In this document: one piece after another, positions 16,966-25,096 of the stretch
Position numbering within the stretch: position 1 is the first letter of the stretch
Layout of the letters: every line of letters begins with the position of its first letter
Assembly: GCA_001604105.1 (NCBI GenBank)
Contig: LVAQ01000009.1
Coordinates: 62,001-126,000, forward strand
DNA from: Clostridiales bacterium Firm_11
GTDB taxonomy: Bacteria; Bacillota; Clostridia; Christensenellales; Aristaeellaceae
Direction of reading: 5' to 3'
Length of the DNA stretch: 64,000 nt
Position numbers and translations under genes: made by a program
The notes under the pieces: generated by a model
What the model was told of the DNA's origin: nothing
Databases searched by the model: none
The model's input: the letters and a program-made list of their open reading frames with translations, nothing else

Positions 16966-18360
16966 CTATCGGTTTTTATGCAACAGCAGCGCATGGTAAC
17001 GGTCAACATCCGCATCCCGCACCATAATCTCCAGTTCTCCATCACCCATGACGGTGTTGCGCCCCTGCGTATACAGTTCGTCCACCATTGCCTTTACGGC
17101 CTGCACCAACGCATCCTGCTTATCCACAACATGCTCGCCCTGCAAACGGAAGTATCCGTTCATCCAGTGCGCTACGCCCGCCAGACCGCTGAAGCTGTCT
17201 ACCGCAACCGTCGCGGGACGGTTCAATATTTTGGTGGTGTCAAAGATATTGTAAATCTCTTCATCCTTAAGCATGCCATCGGCATGGATGCCCGCGCGCG
17301 TGACGTTGAAAGCACGTCCCACAAACGGCTGCCGCGCGGCAATTTCAATGCCGATCTCCCGCTCCATGTATTCCGCAATCTCCGTGACCACCGTCAAATC
17401 CATGCCGCCGTCCTCGCCGCGCAATGCCTGGTATTCGATTGCCATGGCTTCCAGCGGGCAATTGCCTGTGCGTTCTCCGATGCCCAGCAACGAGCAGTTG
17501 ATGCTGCTGCATCCATAGAGCCATGCGGTACCGGCATTATTGACCACTTTATAGAAATCGTTATGCCCATGCCATTCCAACTGCGCACTGGGAATTTGCG
17601 CATAATGGTTAAGCCCGTAGATGATGCCCGGCACACTGCGGGGCAACGCCGCGCCCGGGTAGCTCACGCCATAGCCCATGGTATCACAGGCACGCACCTT
17701 TATGGGCTTATCCGCTTCTACGCCAAGCTTCATCAATTGCTCGGCAAAGGGCAGTACAAACCCGTAAAAATCTGCGCGGGTGATATCTTCAAAATGGCAG
17801 CGCGGAATGATATCCTCCTCCAACGCGGCTTTGACGATGCCCAGGTACTTATCCATCGCCTGTGCGCGCGTCAGGTGCATCTTTTTGAAAATATGATAAT
17901 CGCTGCAGGATACCAAAATGCCTGTCTCTTTGACGCCCGCGGCCTTGACCAGCTTGAAATCGTTCGCGTTGGCGCGTATCCATGTGGTAATCTCCGGAAA
18001 GGTAAGCCCAAGGTTCTGGCAACGTTCCAGCGCTTCGCGGTCTTTGGCTGTATAGAGAAAAAACTCGCTTTGCCGCACCAGCCCGTTGCTTCCGCCCAAA
18101 CGGCTCAGCAATCCAAACAGATGCTCGATCTGTTTGGGTGTAAAGGGACTCACGCTCTGCTGTCCATCGCGGAACGTGGTATCAGTCATCCAGATTTCAT
18201 CCGGCATGTTGATGGGCACCAAACGGTTGTTGAAGGTGATCTTGGGGATGTGTTCATAATCATAGATTTCACGGTACAGGTTTGGCTCGGCCACATCCTG
18301 CAGATCATATTGATATTTCGATTGTATCAACTGGTTGCTTTTCTTGCTAAAGGTGATCAT
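16966..18360 (-). CDS. DRE-TIM metallolyase, probable Re-citrate synthase-like (2-isopropylmalate/homocitrate synthase family)
   Basis: A 464-residue protein of the DRE-TIM (HMGL-like) family. Substrate and metal motifs are WMTDTTFRDGQQS (the DRE-type loop), RCHFEDITRADFYG, RACDTMGYGV, and EWHGHNDFYKVVNNA with the metal-binding HGHND, followed by GIGERTGNCPLEA. Isopropylmalate synthases usually carry an additional regulatory domain that is absent here. The length and the N-terminal 60-residue extension resemble the clostridial proteins shown to be Re-citrate synthases. I favour that role, condensing acetyl-CoA with oxaloacetate, over isopropylmalate synthase, with moderate certainty. It is monocistronic. 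Confidence 0.72.
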   Translation of the reverse strand: MITFSKKSNQLIQSKYQYDLQDVAEPNLYREIYDYEHIPKITFNNRLVPINMPDEIWMTDTTFRDGQQSVSPFTPKQIEHLFGLLSRLGGSNGLVRQSEFFLYTAKDREALERCQNLGLTFPEITTWIRANANDFKLVKAAGVKETGILVSCSDYHIFKKMHLTRAQAMDKYLGIVKAALEEDIIPRCHFEDITRADFYGFVLPFAEQLMKLGVEADKPIKVRACDTMGYGVSYPGAALPRSVPGIIYGLNHYAQIPSAQLEWHGHNDFYKVVNNAGTAWLYGCSSINCSLLGIGERTGNCPLEAMAIEYQALRGEDGGMDLTVVTEIAEYMEREIGIEIAARQPFVGRAFNVTRAGIHADGMLKDEEIYNIFDTTKILNRPATVAVDSFSGLAGVAHWMNGYFRLQGEHVVDKQDALVQAVKAMVDELYTQGRNTVMGDGELEIMVRDADVDRYHALLLHKNR

Positions 18361-18522
18361 TATATCCTCTCCTCCGCCTTGAGCGGCATGCCGCCCGTCC
18401 CCTGTGTGCAGATGTGGTCGTGGTGCTGTGCCCGATCATGCTACTTTATTGCTTTATTCATACTGTATTCATCACAATCGTGCCGCTGCAAATGCCGAAA
18501 TTATTCACTTTCCATGCCCGCA

Positions 18523-18713
18523 TGTGGAAAAAGCCACGAAATTCCCCTGTTTTTGTGGAAAACCTGTGCATAACCCATTGAAATCTGTGATTTGCCTGTG
18601 GATCAGGAAAACCAACCGATGCGCAAGGCAAGGAAAACTGCGTGTTCCATTGCTTTCCCTTTGCGCTGTAAGCCTTGCCGGCGCAAGCCTATGTGGAAAG
18701 CATTGTGGATGAA
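18523..18713. promoter_or_regulatory. Cluster of six DnaA-box-like 9-mers
   Basis: All in one orientation: TGTGGAAAA at 18523-18531 and 18554-18562, TGTGCATAA at 18565-18573, TGTGGATCA at 18597-18605, TGTGGAAAG at 18692-18700, TGTGGATGA at 18705-18713. In reverse complement the first three fit the relaxed DnaA consensus TTWTNCACA exactly; the others differ by one base. They lie in the 370-bp gap upstream of the DRE-TIM gene. Confidence 0.5.
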
Positions 18714-18730
18714 TCGAGGAAAGCCTCCGC

Positions 18731-19930
18731 TCAGGTAAGCTGCCGCACAAAGGCATCAATGCGGCGCAAGCCTTCCTCAATGTTCGCCATGGAAACGGCA
18801 TAACTGAGTCGGCAGAAGCCTTCCGCCATGAAGGCATCACCTGGCACCACGACTACCTTCGCGGCGCCAAGCAACGCCTCGGCAAAATCCGCACAACCCT
18901 CCAACGCCTTTCCTTCAAAGCGTTTGCCCAGCAGTTTGCTTACGTTCATCATCACGTAAAAGGCGCCATCCGGCTTGCGGCAGGTAATCCCAGGAATCGC
19001 GTTGAGCCCTTTCACCAGCGCATCCCGCCGTTCTTCAAAGGCTTTGCGCATGGTTTCCACACAGTCCTGCGGCATGGTGAGCGCCACGCGCGCCGCTTCC
19101 TGCGCGGGGGTGTTGGGGGCGCTGGTTGCCTGACTCTGCGCGTTGACCATTGCCTGAATCACAACCTTGGGTCCTGCCGCATAGCCAATGCGAAAGCCTG
19201 TCATGGCATAGGTTTTGCTTACGCCGTTAATCACGATGCTGCGCGCCTTGATCTCCTCCCCAAAAGCGGCGATGCTCACATGCTTTTGGCCGCCGTAGAT
19301 CAGGCTTTCGTAGATTTCATCGGCGATAATGTAGAAATCATACTTGACTGCCAGCGCCGCCAGTGCCCTGAGCGTATCCTCCGGCCATACGCAGCCGTTG
19401 GGATTGCTGGGGCTGGTCAGCATGAATGCCTTGGTTTTAGGGGTGATAGCCGCTTCCATGGCCGCAATGCTGGGTACGAAGTCATCCTTCTCATTGGCAG
19501 GCACATACACAGGCACGCCGCCCACCATGCGCACCATTTCCGGATAGCTCACCCAACAGGGCGTAGGTATGATAACCTCATCGCCCTCGTCAATAAGCGT
19601 AAAAAACGCGTTGTAGAGTGAATGCTTTGCGCCGTTTGATACGATAATCTCATCCGCCGCATACGTAAGGCCGTTATCACGCAAAAATTTATCCGCGATG
19701 GCTTTGCGCAGTTCCAAGGTACCGGCTACGGGTGCGTAGCGCGTCATACCACGATCCAGCGCCGCCTTCATCGCGTCCCGGATGGGTTCAGGCGTGTCAA
19801 AATCCGGCTCGCCCGCGGCAAAGCCGATCACGCTCTCCCCTGCTGCGCGAAGCGCCTTGGCTTTCGCATCCATCGCGAGGGTGGCGGACGGGGCAATGTT
19901 GCTTGCTTTTTGTGAAATTCCAAGCGGCAT
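18731..19930 (-). CDS. Class I aminotransferase (aspartate aminotransferase-like)
   Basis: A 399-residue PLP-dependent aminotransferase of fold type I, subgroup I-gamma. The N-terminal AAGEPDFDTPEPI binds substrate, and SPSNPNGCVW carries the conserved Asn. Asp 204 in YIIADEIYE contacts the cofactor. SKTYAMTGFRIGY places the Schiff-base lysine at residue 239. The C-terminal FCRLSYA carries the substrate-carboxylate Arg. Likely substrates are aspartate/2-oxoglutarate, though aromatic or alanine activity cannot be excluded. The start at 19930 has AGGAGG 8 nt upstream; the ATG six codons earlier overlaps that site. It would supply oxaloacetate/aspartate interconversion beside the citrate-synthase-like gene. 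Confidence 0.9.
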   Translation of the reverse strand: MPLGISQKASNIAPSATLAMDAKAKALRAAGESVIGFAAGEPDFDTPEPIRDAMKAALDRGMTRYAPVAGTLELRKAIADKFLRDNGLTYAADEIIVSNGAKHSLYNAFFTLIDEGDEVIIPTPCWVSYPEMVRMVGGVPVYVPANEKDDFVPSIAAMEAAITPKTKAFMLTSPSNPNGCVWPEDTLRALAALAVKYDFYIIADEIYESLIYGGQKHVSIAAFGEEIKARSIVINGVSKTYAMTGFRIGYAAGPKVVIQAMVNAQSQATSAPNTPAQEAARVALTMPQDCVETMRKAFEERRDALVKGLNAIPGITCRKPDGAFYVMMNVSKLLGKRFEGKALEGCADFAEALLGAAKVVVVPGDAFMAEGFCRLSYAVSMANIEEGLRRIDAFVRQLT

Positions 19931-20060
19931 GATGGATTCCTCCTGCAACGGCGCGCCATGCGTGCCTTAATCGCATGCAAATGGCGGATGCGCCATTGCA
20001 TCTTGCAAATCGTCAGTTACGCTGCTCCGTGTAACGGCATATCCCGACGAACTGTTGAGC

Positions 20061-20089
20061 ATTATAACACAATCATTTTATGCCGTAAA
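20061..20089 (-). promoter_or_regulatory. Promoter of the aminotransferase gene
   Basis: Minus-strand TTTACG (20089-20084), 17-bp spacer, TATAAT (20066-20061). Confidence 0.65.
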
Positions 20090-20120
20090 GAGCAAAAGCA
20101 CATCTTTTTCGAAAATTACA

Positions 20121-20138
20121 CAGAATATGAATATTCTG
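20121..20138. promoter_or_regulatory. 18-bp palindrome in the divergent intergenic region
   Basis: CAGAATAT-GA-ATATTCTG, a perfect 8-bp inverted repeat with a 2-bp centre, lying between the aminotransferase promoter and the thioredoxin-like gene. The symmetry and AT-rich arms suggest a dimeric repressor site; the regulator is unknown. Confidence 0.4.
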
Positions 20139-20245
20139 GTTGTGAAGCTTCATTTTCGCGATCAGTATCGATGATTGTAAAACTACCGCCATCCTGTTTC
20201 ATCCGTGTTTTTTTCGGATACAAAAACAAAAGGAGGTAGATGAAC

Positions 20246-20812
20246 ATGAAAAAGACTGTGAACCGGCTCCTTTCCGCGCTATTGGCATTATTGCTCCTGC
20301 CCGCCCTTGGCTTAGCCGAAACCGCGACCGTCGAAACCGATGATCAGGGCAGACCCTATGTGCTGGATGCTTTCGAAGGCACCCTTGTGGATGTGAACGA
20401 TCATCAGGGCAAAGCGATCTGGCTCAATTTCTATACCAGTTGGTGCTCTTATTGCATGAAGGAAATGCCCGCCATTAAGCAGACGTTCGAAACCTATGAC
20501 CCTAACGAGGTTTCAATCATCCTTGTGCACGCATGGAGCGGTGAAGGCCCGGAAGCCTCCGCAGAGGTAATCGAGCGCTTCGGCCTGCAGGAGATGCTTC
20601 ATCTGGAAGATTCGGATTTAGCGCTCACACAGCTTGTAGGCCTGGATGGTTTCCCCACAAGCATCTTTATCAATAAAGAGGGCTATTACATTGGCCGTGC
20701 GTATGGCCTGGAGTATGATGACATGGCTGCCTACATGGACGAAATGGGCGTAGCCAAGCGTGCGGATGCCGCCGCGGAAGCGCCCGAGGCCACCGCGGAG
20801 GCTACGCCATGA
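20246..20812 (+). CDS. Exported TlpA/ResA-like thioredoxin-fold protein
   Basis: A 189-residue exported thiol-disulfide protein. The signal peptide is MKKTVNRLLSALLALLLLPA with cleavage after GLAE-type residues, without a lipobox. The thioredoxin fold contains the redox motif W-C-S-Y-C (Cys 67 and Cys 70) and the cis-proline loop GFPTSIFI. The tail is Ala/Glu/Pro-rich. The second ATG (20246) is preferred because it lies 9 nt after AGGAGG, while the first (20240) is only 3 nt away. It overlaps the following ccdA-like gene by 4 bp. I infer that the membrane partner keeps it reduced outside the cell. Confidence 0.9.
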   Translation: MKKTVNRLLSALLALLLLPALGLAETATVETDDQGRPYVLDAFEGTLVDVNDHQGKAIWLNFYTSWCSYCMKEMPAIKQTFETYDPNEVSIILVHAWSGEGPEASAEVIERFGLQEMLHLEDSDLALTQLVGLDGFPTSIFINKEGYYIGRAYGLEYDDMAAYMDEMGVAKRADAAAEAPEATAEATP

Positions 20813-21510
20813 ATGAAGCATTTGCCGCCACCGCGACGCAACTCCCGCTTTGGGAGATGCTTATCGGTGGTTTCGTGGCATTCCTCTCCCCCTGTGTGCT
20901 GCCCATGCTGCCCGTATATGCGCTTTACCTTGTAGGCAATAGTGCGGATGGCGAGCAGGGCAAAGGCGCGTGGCTCAGTCTGATGCTTCGCGTGCTTGGT
21001 CTTTTGCTGGGGTTTGTGACGTTTTTTACGCTCATCGGCGCAGGCGCGGGCTTCATTGGCAGCGCGCTGAAAAGCATGGATCGCCGGGTGCTCAATGGCG
21101 TTACCGGCTCGCTGATGATCCTTTTCGGGTTATGGACGGCTGGTTTTCTGCATTTCAAAGGCGTAAGCGCCCCCAAATGGGCCAGCAACTCCGCCGTCAA
21201 ACCCACCAGTTTTATCAGTTCTGCGGTGTTTGGGCTGGTTATTGCCCTTTCCTGGACGCCCTGTTTGACGCCCGTGCTGGCAAACGCCCTCATTCTGGCT
21301 TCGGCCAGCGCAACGGCAGGCGCAGGCATGGTTTCGCTGGCTGTTTTCGCGCTGGGGCTGGCGCTGCCGATGATCGTATTCATGGTGCTGTATCAATGGC
21401 TCAAAGGCGCGTTGGCATGGCTGCGCACCCACCAGCAACAGATGCGGCGCATCGGCGGCATCTTGATGATCGCGTATGGCCTCTGGTTGATTATCTCCAT
21501 CTTGGTTTGA
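20809..21510 (+). CDS. ccdA: CcdA/DsbD-type membrane thiol-disulfide transporter
   Basis: A 233-residue protein with six hydrophobic segments and the two membrane cysteines expected of CcdA: LSPCVLPMLP (Cys 29) in segment 1 and SWTPCLTPV (Cys 152) in segment 4. The family transfers electrons from cytoplasmic thioredoxin to exported thiol proteins. It overlaps the TlpA-like gene (ATGA-type, 4 bp), so the two form a redox relay. No cytochrome c or heme-maturation gene is nearby, so the target may be other exported disulfide proteins. Confidence 0.93.
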   Translation: MNEAFAATATQLPLWEMLIGGFVAFLSPCVLPMLPVYALYLVGNSADGEQGKGAWLSLMLRVLGLLLGFVTFFTLIGAGAGFIGSALKSMDRRVLNGVTGSLMILFGLWTAGFLHFKGVSAPKWASNSAVKPTSFISSAVFGLVIALSWTPCLTPVLANALILASASATAGAGMVSLAVFALGLALPMIVFMVLYQWLKGALAWLRTHQQQMRRIGGILMIAYGLWLIISILV

Positions 21511-21540
21511 TAAGAAGTGCACACCTATCAACAGCACTCA

Positions 21541-21580
21541 AAAACCCCGAACGCTCCCCTCGTACAGCGTTCGGGGTTTT
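21541..21580. terminator. Bidirectional terminator between ccdA and the NnrED fusion gene
   Basis: Perfect 15-bp stem AAAACCCCGAACGCT (21541-21555) with its complement at 21566-21580. It has an A-run on the left and a T-run on the right, so it serves both convergent genes. Confidence 0.9.
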
Positions 21581-21664
21581 CGTTTGGTCAGATGCGCTTC
21601 CCCATGGTATGCATGGCGTGCGCTCCGCCTGCCTGCGCCTTGCAAACGCTGTTACGCGTTGGCT

Positions 21665-23722
21665 TTACGTATCTTTGATAACCAAAATTCTGGATTGATA
21701 GTACTGCTCTGTAAACGCTGTGCCTGTACGTATCTCTTCCGCCGTTACGCGGGTGCCTACGGCAGCCACCACCCATTTATCTTCCGCGTCATTTAAGCGA
21801 TGGATCACGGCGATCACCTCGCCTTCAAACACCGCTATGGGTTCCTTTACGCCCCACACATACGCATCCTGCCATTCATTGTCTGCGGCCAGCACATCGG
21901 CCACATAGCCATAGTTGAGCTGGTAGACCGTATCCCGCCGCTCGGGGTGGCGGCTTCCCAAGGGTCTATCCACCGTGACGCGCACCTTTCGCCCCAGCGC
22001 CGCCGCAGCGCCATGCGCCGCGTGCGCGGTGCTTGCGTGCGGTACGGTCCCCTCTTCCCTGTACCCCAGCGCCGCCAACTCATCAGAATCATCATGCATG
22101 GAGACGGTACTGGAATCATAAATCGCCTTTTCAGGAAGCTGCAGCGGGGCGATGGTCACCTCTCCGCGCTGTGCTACTTCTGATACACGACCCAGCGCCT
22201 CGCAAAGGTCTGTCGCGAGCATGCCGCGCTCGCCGCGTACCTCGGTCGCTAGCAAGCCAGCCAGCCCATGCAGCGCGCAGGCAACCTGCATCAGCCTCAC
22301 ACCGCTGATGCCATAAGCCGTTTGTCCCGCCATGAGCGCGCCCAGCACCCCGGCCAGCGCATCACCGCTGCCGCCCTTGGCCATGGCGGGCGAACCATAT
22401 AGGCTGATTGCCTGTCCCCCCTGCGCAACGATTACCGTACTTGCGCTTTTGAGCACCACCGATGCGCCGTAACGCGCCTGCACGGCTTGCGCAGCCGCAG
22501 GCTGATTCTGCTCCACCTCCGCCGCCGCAACACCAAGCAGCCTTGCCGCTTCGCCGATATGCGGGGTAAGCACGGTTTGCGGCAGAAACCGCAGCCCGGC
22601 AAAATCACCGTCTTTGTGCGCAGCCAGCAGGTTGAGCGCGTCCGCGTCCAATACGGCAGGCAGCGGATGCGCCGCCAGCCATGGCAATAATCGCGTCAGC
22701 AGTTGATACGAGAACGCATCCTGCCCAAGCCCGCACCCGATCACCAGCGCATCCGCCTTTGCCATGGCAGCCAGCAGCAACCCCCAGGCTGCGGGCGCAT
22801 CCTCTTGGGGCAGCGGCAGGCAGGTAGCACAGGGGCAAAGCGTTTGCACTGTGGGCACAATACGTTCCACACAGGCCACGGTACATAGCCCCGCGCCAGC
22901 GCGCAACGCCGCAAGCGCGCTGATCGCCGCCGCGCCCGCCATGCCGTGGGAACCCACCAGCAGCAACACGCGGCCATAATCCCCCTTGTGGGTATTGCGC
23001 TTGCGCGGGGGCAAGAGGGTATCCCCCCGCACCAGCACCGCCATGCCGTGAGCATCATCCAAAGCGGCAGGGATGCCGATATCCGCGACCACTACGCGTC
23101 CGCAGGCATCCAATCCCTCCGCCAGAAACAGCCCGGGCTTGGGGCGATGGAAGGTGACGGTTACCTCAGCGCGCACACATGTGCCTTCGGCTCCGCCCAG
23201 CACTTGCCCAGTGATTCCGCATAAGCCGCTTGGGCTATCTACCGCCACCACCGGCACGCTTGCCTTAGCCAGGCATTGTGCCGCCTTGCGCGCCGCGCCT
23301 GCCAGCGGACGGCTGAGCCCCGTGCCGTACATCGCATCGACCACGCAGGCGACATCCACGGGCACGGCCGACACATCCGCTTCCTCCGCAAGCGCGTGCA
23401 CGCTGATGCGCGCCATCAAAGGCACAAGGCGAGCCCATTGTTTAGCAGTTTCCGCCGTGGGCGCGCCCGGCAATTTCCAGATCACTGCTTTGAGCGAGGG
23501 CATCCGGGTAAGCAGGATGCGCACGGCTGCAAGGCCGTCCGCACCGTTGTTGCCCGCGCCGCATACAGCAAGCACGCGCCCGCCTTCCTTCAGGTATGGC
23601 GCGGCCACGTTGGCCACATGCGTTGCGGCATGTTCCATGAGGGTAAGGCCAGCTATCCCGCCTTCTGTTATCACGCGCTGTTCCACGCGCTTCATTTCCT
23701 CCGGCAAAATGGTTTGAAGCAT
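21665..23722 (-). CDS. nnrED: Bifunctional NAD(P)HX epimerase/dehydratase (NnrE-NnrD) fused to an inorganic-pyrophosphatase-like domain
   Basis: A 685-residue protein. Residues 1-210 are a YjeF_N epimerase (GAGNNGADGLAAVRIL; VDSPSGLCG). Residues 215-510 are the ADP/ATP-dependent NAD(P)HX dehydratase (NTHKGDYGRVLLLVGSHGMAGAA; VLTPHIGEAARLL; GSPAMAKGGSGDALAGV). Together they repair hydrated NADH and NADPH. After a linker, residues 577-685 form an added domain resembling the short Firmicute pyrophosphatase-like proteins: VTVDRPLGSRHP, NYGYV, D-x-E-x-x-DAYVWGV and HRLNDAEDKWVV. NnrED proteins usually end near residue 500, so this is a three-part fusion in one uninterrupted frame. Last gene of the proS-to-nnrED minus-strand run; the RBS is AAGGGGGG. 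Confidence 0.9.
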   Translation of the reverse strand: MLQTILPEEMKRVEQRVITEGGIAGLTLMEHAATHVANVAAPYLKEGGRVLAVCGAGNNGADGLAAVRILLTRMPSLKAVIWKLPGAPTAETAKQWARLVPLMARISVHALAEEADVSAVPVDVACVVDAMYGTGLSRPLAGAARKAAQCLAKASVPVVAVDSPSGLCGITGQVLGGAEGTCVRAEVTVTFHRPKPGLFLAEGLDACGRVVVADIGIPAALDDAHGMAVLVRGDTLLPPRKRNTHKGDYGRVLLLVGSHGMAGAAAISALAALRAGAGLCTVACVERIVPTVQTLCPCATCLPLPQEDAPAAWGLLLAAMAKADALVIGCGLGQDAFSYQLLTRLLPWLAAHPLPAVLDADALNLLAAHKDGDFAGLRFLPQTVLTPHIGEAARLLGVAAAEVEQNQPAAAQAVQARYGASVVLKSASTVIVAQGGQAISLYGSPAMAKGGSGDALAGVLGALMAGQTAYGISGVRLMQVACALHGLAGLLATEVRGERGMLATDLCEALGRVSEVAQRGEVTIAPLQLPEKAIYDSSTVSMHDDSDELAALGYREEGTVPHASTAHAAHGAAAALGRKVRVTVDRPLGSRHPERRDTVYQLNYGYVADVLAADNEWQDAYVWGVKEPIAVFEGEVIAVIHRLNDAEDKWVVAAVGTRVTAEEIRTGTAFTEQYYQSRILVIKDT

Positions 23723-23771
23723 AGCGCGCCCCCCTTATTCGTTTTTAGTTTCGGATGAAAGCCGGTTCGTA

Positions 23772-24143
23772 TCAGTCCAGCACGCAAACAGCGGCGGCCA
23801 TGCCCGCATCATGGGTCAAGCTTACATGCGCAGCATACGCGCCCCGCTCCGCCATGGCTTTTTGCGCTTTTTCCGACAGCAGATAGCGCGGGCATCCCAG
23901 CGCATCATGCGCTATGCCCACATCCCCCATGGCGATGCCGCCGGAAAGCCCCACGCCAAGCGCCTTGAGAAACGCTTCCTTGGCGGCGAACATCGCCGCG
24001 GCGCTCTGCGCCATAACCTGCCCGCGCGTGCTCAGGTAGGCGCGCTCTTCCTGCGTAAAATACCGCCGCGCAAAGCTCTCGTTCTTTTCCATCGCCGCCT
24101 GTATGCGGGCGATTTCGCACAGGTCGATGCCCAGACCAATCAC
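23772..24143 (-). CDS. acpS: Holo-[acyl-carrier-protein] synthase
   Basis: A 123-residue phosphopantetheinyl transferase that loads the 4'-phosphopantetheine arm onto ACP. The N-terminus is VIGLGIDLCEIARI, with the Mg-binding Asp. MFAAKEAFLKALG carries the second metal ligand Glu and the Lys. The family C-terminal element VSLTHDAGMAAAVCVL is present. It begins with GTG (24143-24141), which overlaps the TGA stop of the preceding peptidase gene (GTGA), so it is translationally coupled. The longer open frame upstream is inside that peptidase gene and lacks family sequence. Confidence 0.93.
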   Translation of the reverse strand: MIGLGIDLCEIARIQAAMEKNESFARRYFTQEERAYLSTRGQVMAQSAAAMFAAKEAFLKALGVGLSGGIAMGDVGIAHDALGCPRYLLSEKAQKAMAERGAYAAHVSLTHDAGMAAAVCVLD

Positions 24144-25096
24144 GGTTTGCCCCCCACCGTTACGGCATTGGCGATGGCGCGCGCCACCACTTCGGCGGCC
24201 GCGGCACAAAGCTGAACCATGTTAACATCTTCATCTACCCTTCCCGTAGCCAGGGTGAAGATGGTATCCCCATCCATCTGCGTATGCACAGGGCGGATGG
24301 CGCGCGCATAACCGTCATGCCCGCAGGTCGCCAGGCGATTTGTCTGCGCTTTGGTGAGCACCGCGTCCGTCGCGATTACGGCCAGCGTGGTATTCGTATG
24401 CTTGATTTTCAGCGGTTCCGCCATGGGTTGCGCACCGTAGAGCAGGCTTTCGCACAGCACTGGCTTGCCATCGCTCAGGTGTCCGCACGCCAGCGGTTTG
24501 CCGTTGTGGGGATGATAAATGTCGCCCACGGCGTTTACGCATACAATTGCCCCTACCGTGACCCCGTTTGCCAGCGTAATACTGGCCGAGCCTGTACCCC
24601 CGGGCGCGGGTAAGGCGGTAGGCACCAATTTGCCCACGGTTGCGCCCGTGCCCGCGCCATACGCGCCCTGATGGACGATGCGCGCGGCATTGCGGCAGGC
24701 CTCATAGCCCATGGCTGCATCCGGACGGATGTGCCCATCCCCAACGCCAAGGTCAAACAATACGGCGGCAGGCACGATGGGCACCTTGCAAAGACCCGTA
24801 TCCACGCCTACGCCCGCTTCCTCCAAAAAACGCATCACACCCGAAGCCGCATCCAGCCCAAAAGCGCTGCCCCCAGCGAGCATCACGGCATTGGCGCGCT
24901 CTACGGTGTTTTCGCTTCGTGTGAGCGCGATCTCGCGCGTGCCGGGGGCTGCGCCGCGCACATCCGCGCCGATCACCGCGCCGTCACGCCCCGCCAGCAC
25001 CACCGTAACGCCCGTCATGGCCGTTCGATTTTCCGCTTGACCTACCCGAATGCCATGCACATCGGTGATTACACCCTCAAACAAAGGTTTAGACAT
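24140..25096 (-). CDS. P1-family (S58) aminopeptidase/esterase-like protein
   Basis: A 318-residue DmpA/BapA-type Ntn hydrolase. It has an N-terminal ITDVHGIRVGQAEN, then MLAGGSAFGLDAASGVMRFLEE, and the central GYEACRNA and GAGTGATVGKL conserved in this family. Members self-cleave before a nucleophilic serine or threonine and release N-terminal amino acids or beta-peptides. I could not place the cleavage residue with certainty from sequence alone. The gene overlaps birA by 8 bp and acpS by 4 bp, so all three are co-translated. The role in this housekeeping run is unknown. Confidence 0.85.
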   Translation of the reverse strand: MSKPLFEGVITDVHGIRVGQAENRTAMTGVTVVLAGRDGAVIGADVRGAAPGTREIALTRSENTVERANAVMLAGGSAFGLDAASGVMRFLEEAGVGVDTGLCKVPIVPAAVLFDLGVGDGHIRPDAAMGYEACRNAARIVHQGAYGAGTGATVGKLVPTALPAPGGTGSASITLANGVTVGAIVCVNAVGDIYHPHNGKPLACGHLSDGKPVLCESLLYGAQPMAEPLKIKHTNTTLAVIATDAVLTKAQTNRLATCGHDGYARAIRPVHTQMDGDTIFTLATGRVDEDVNMVQLCAAAAEVVARAIANAVTVGGKP

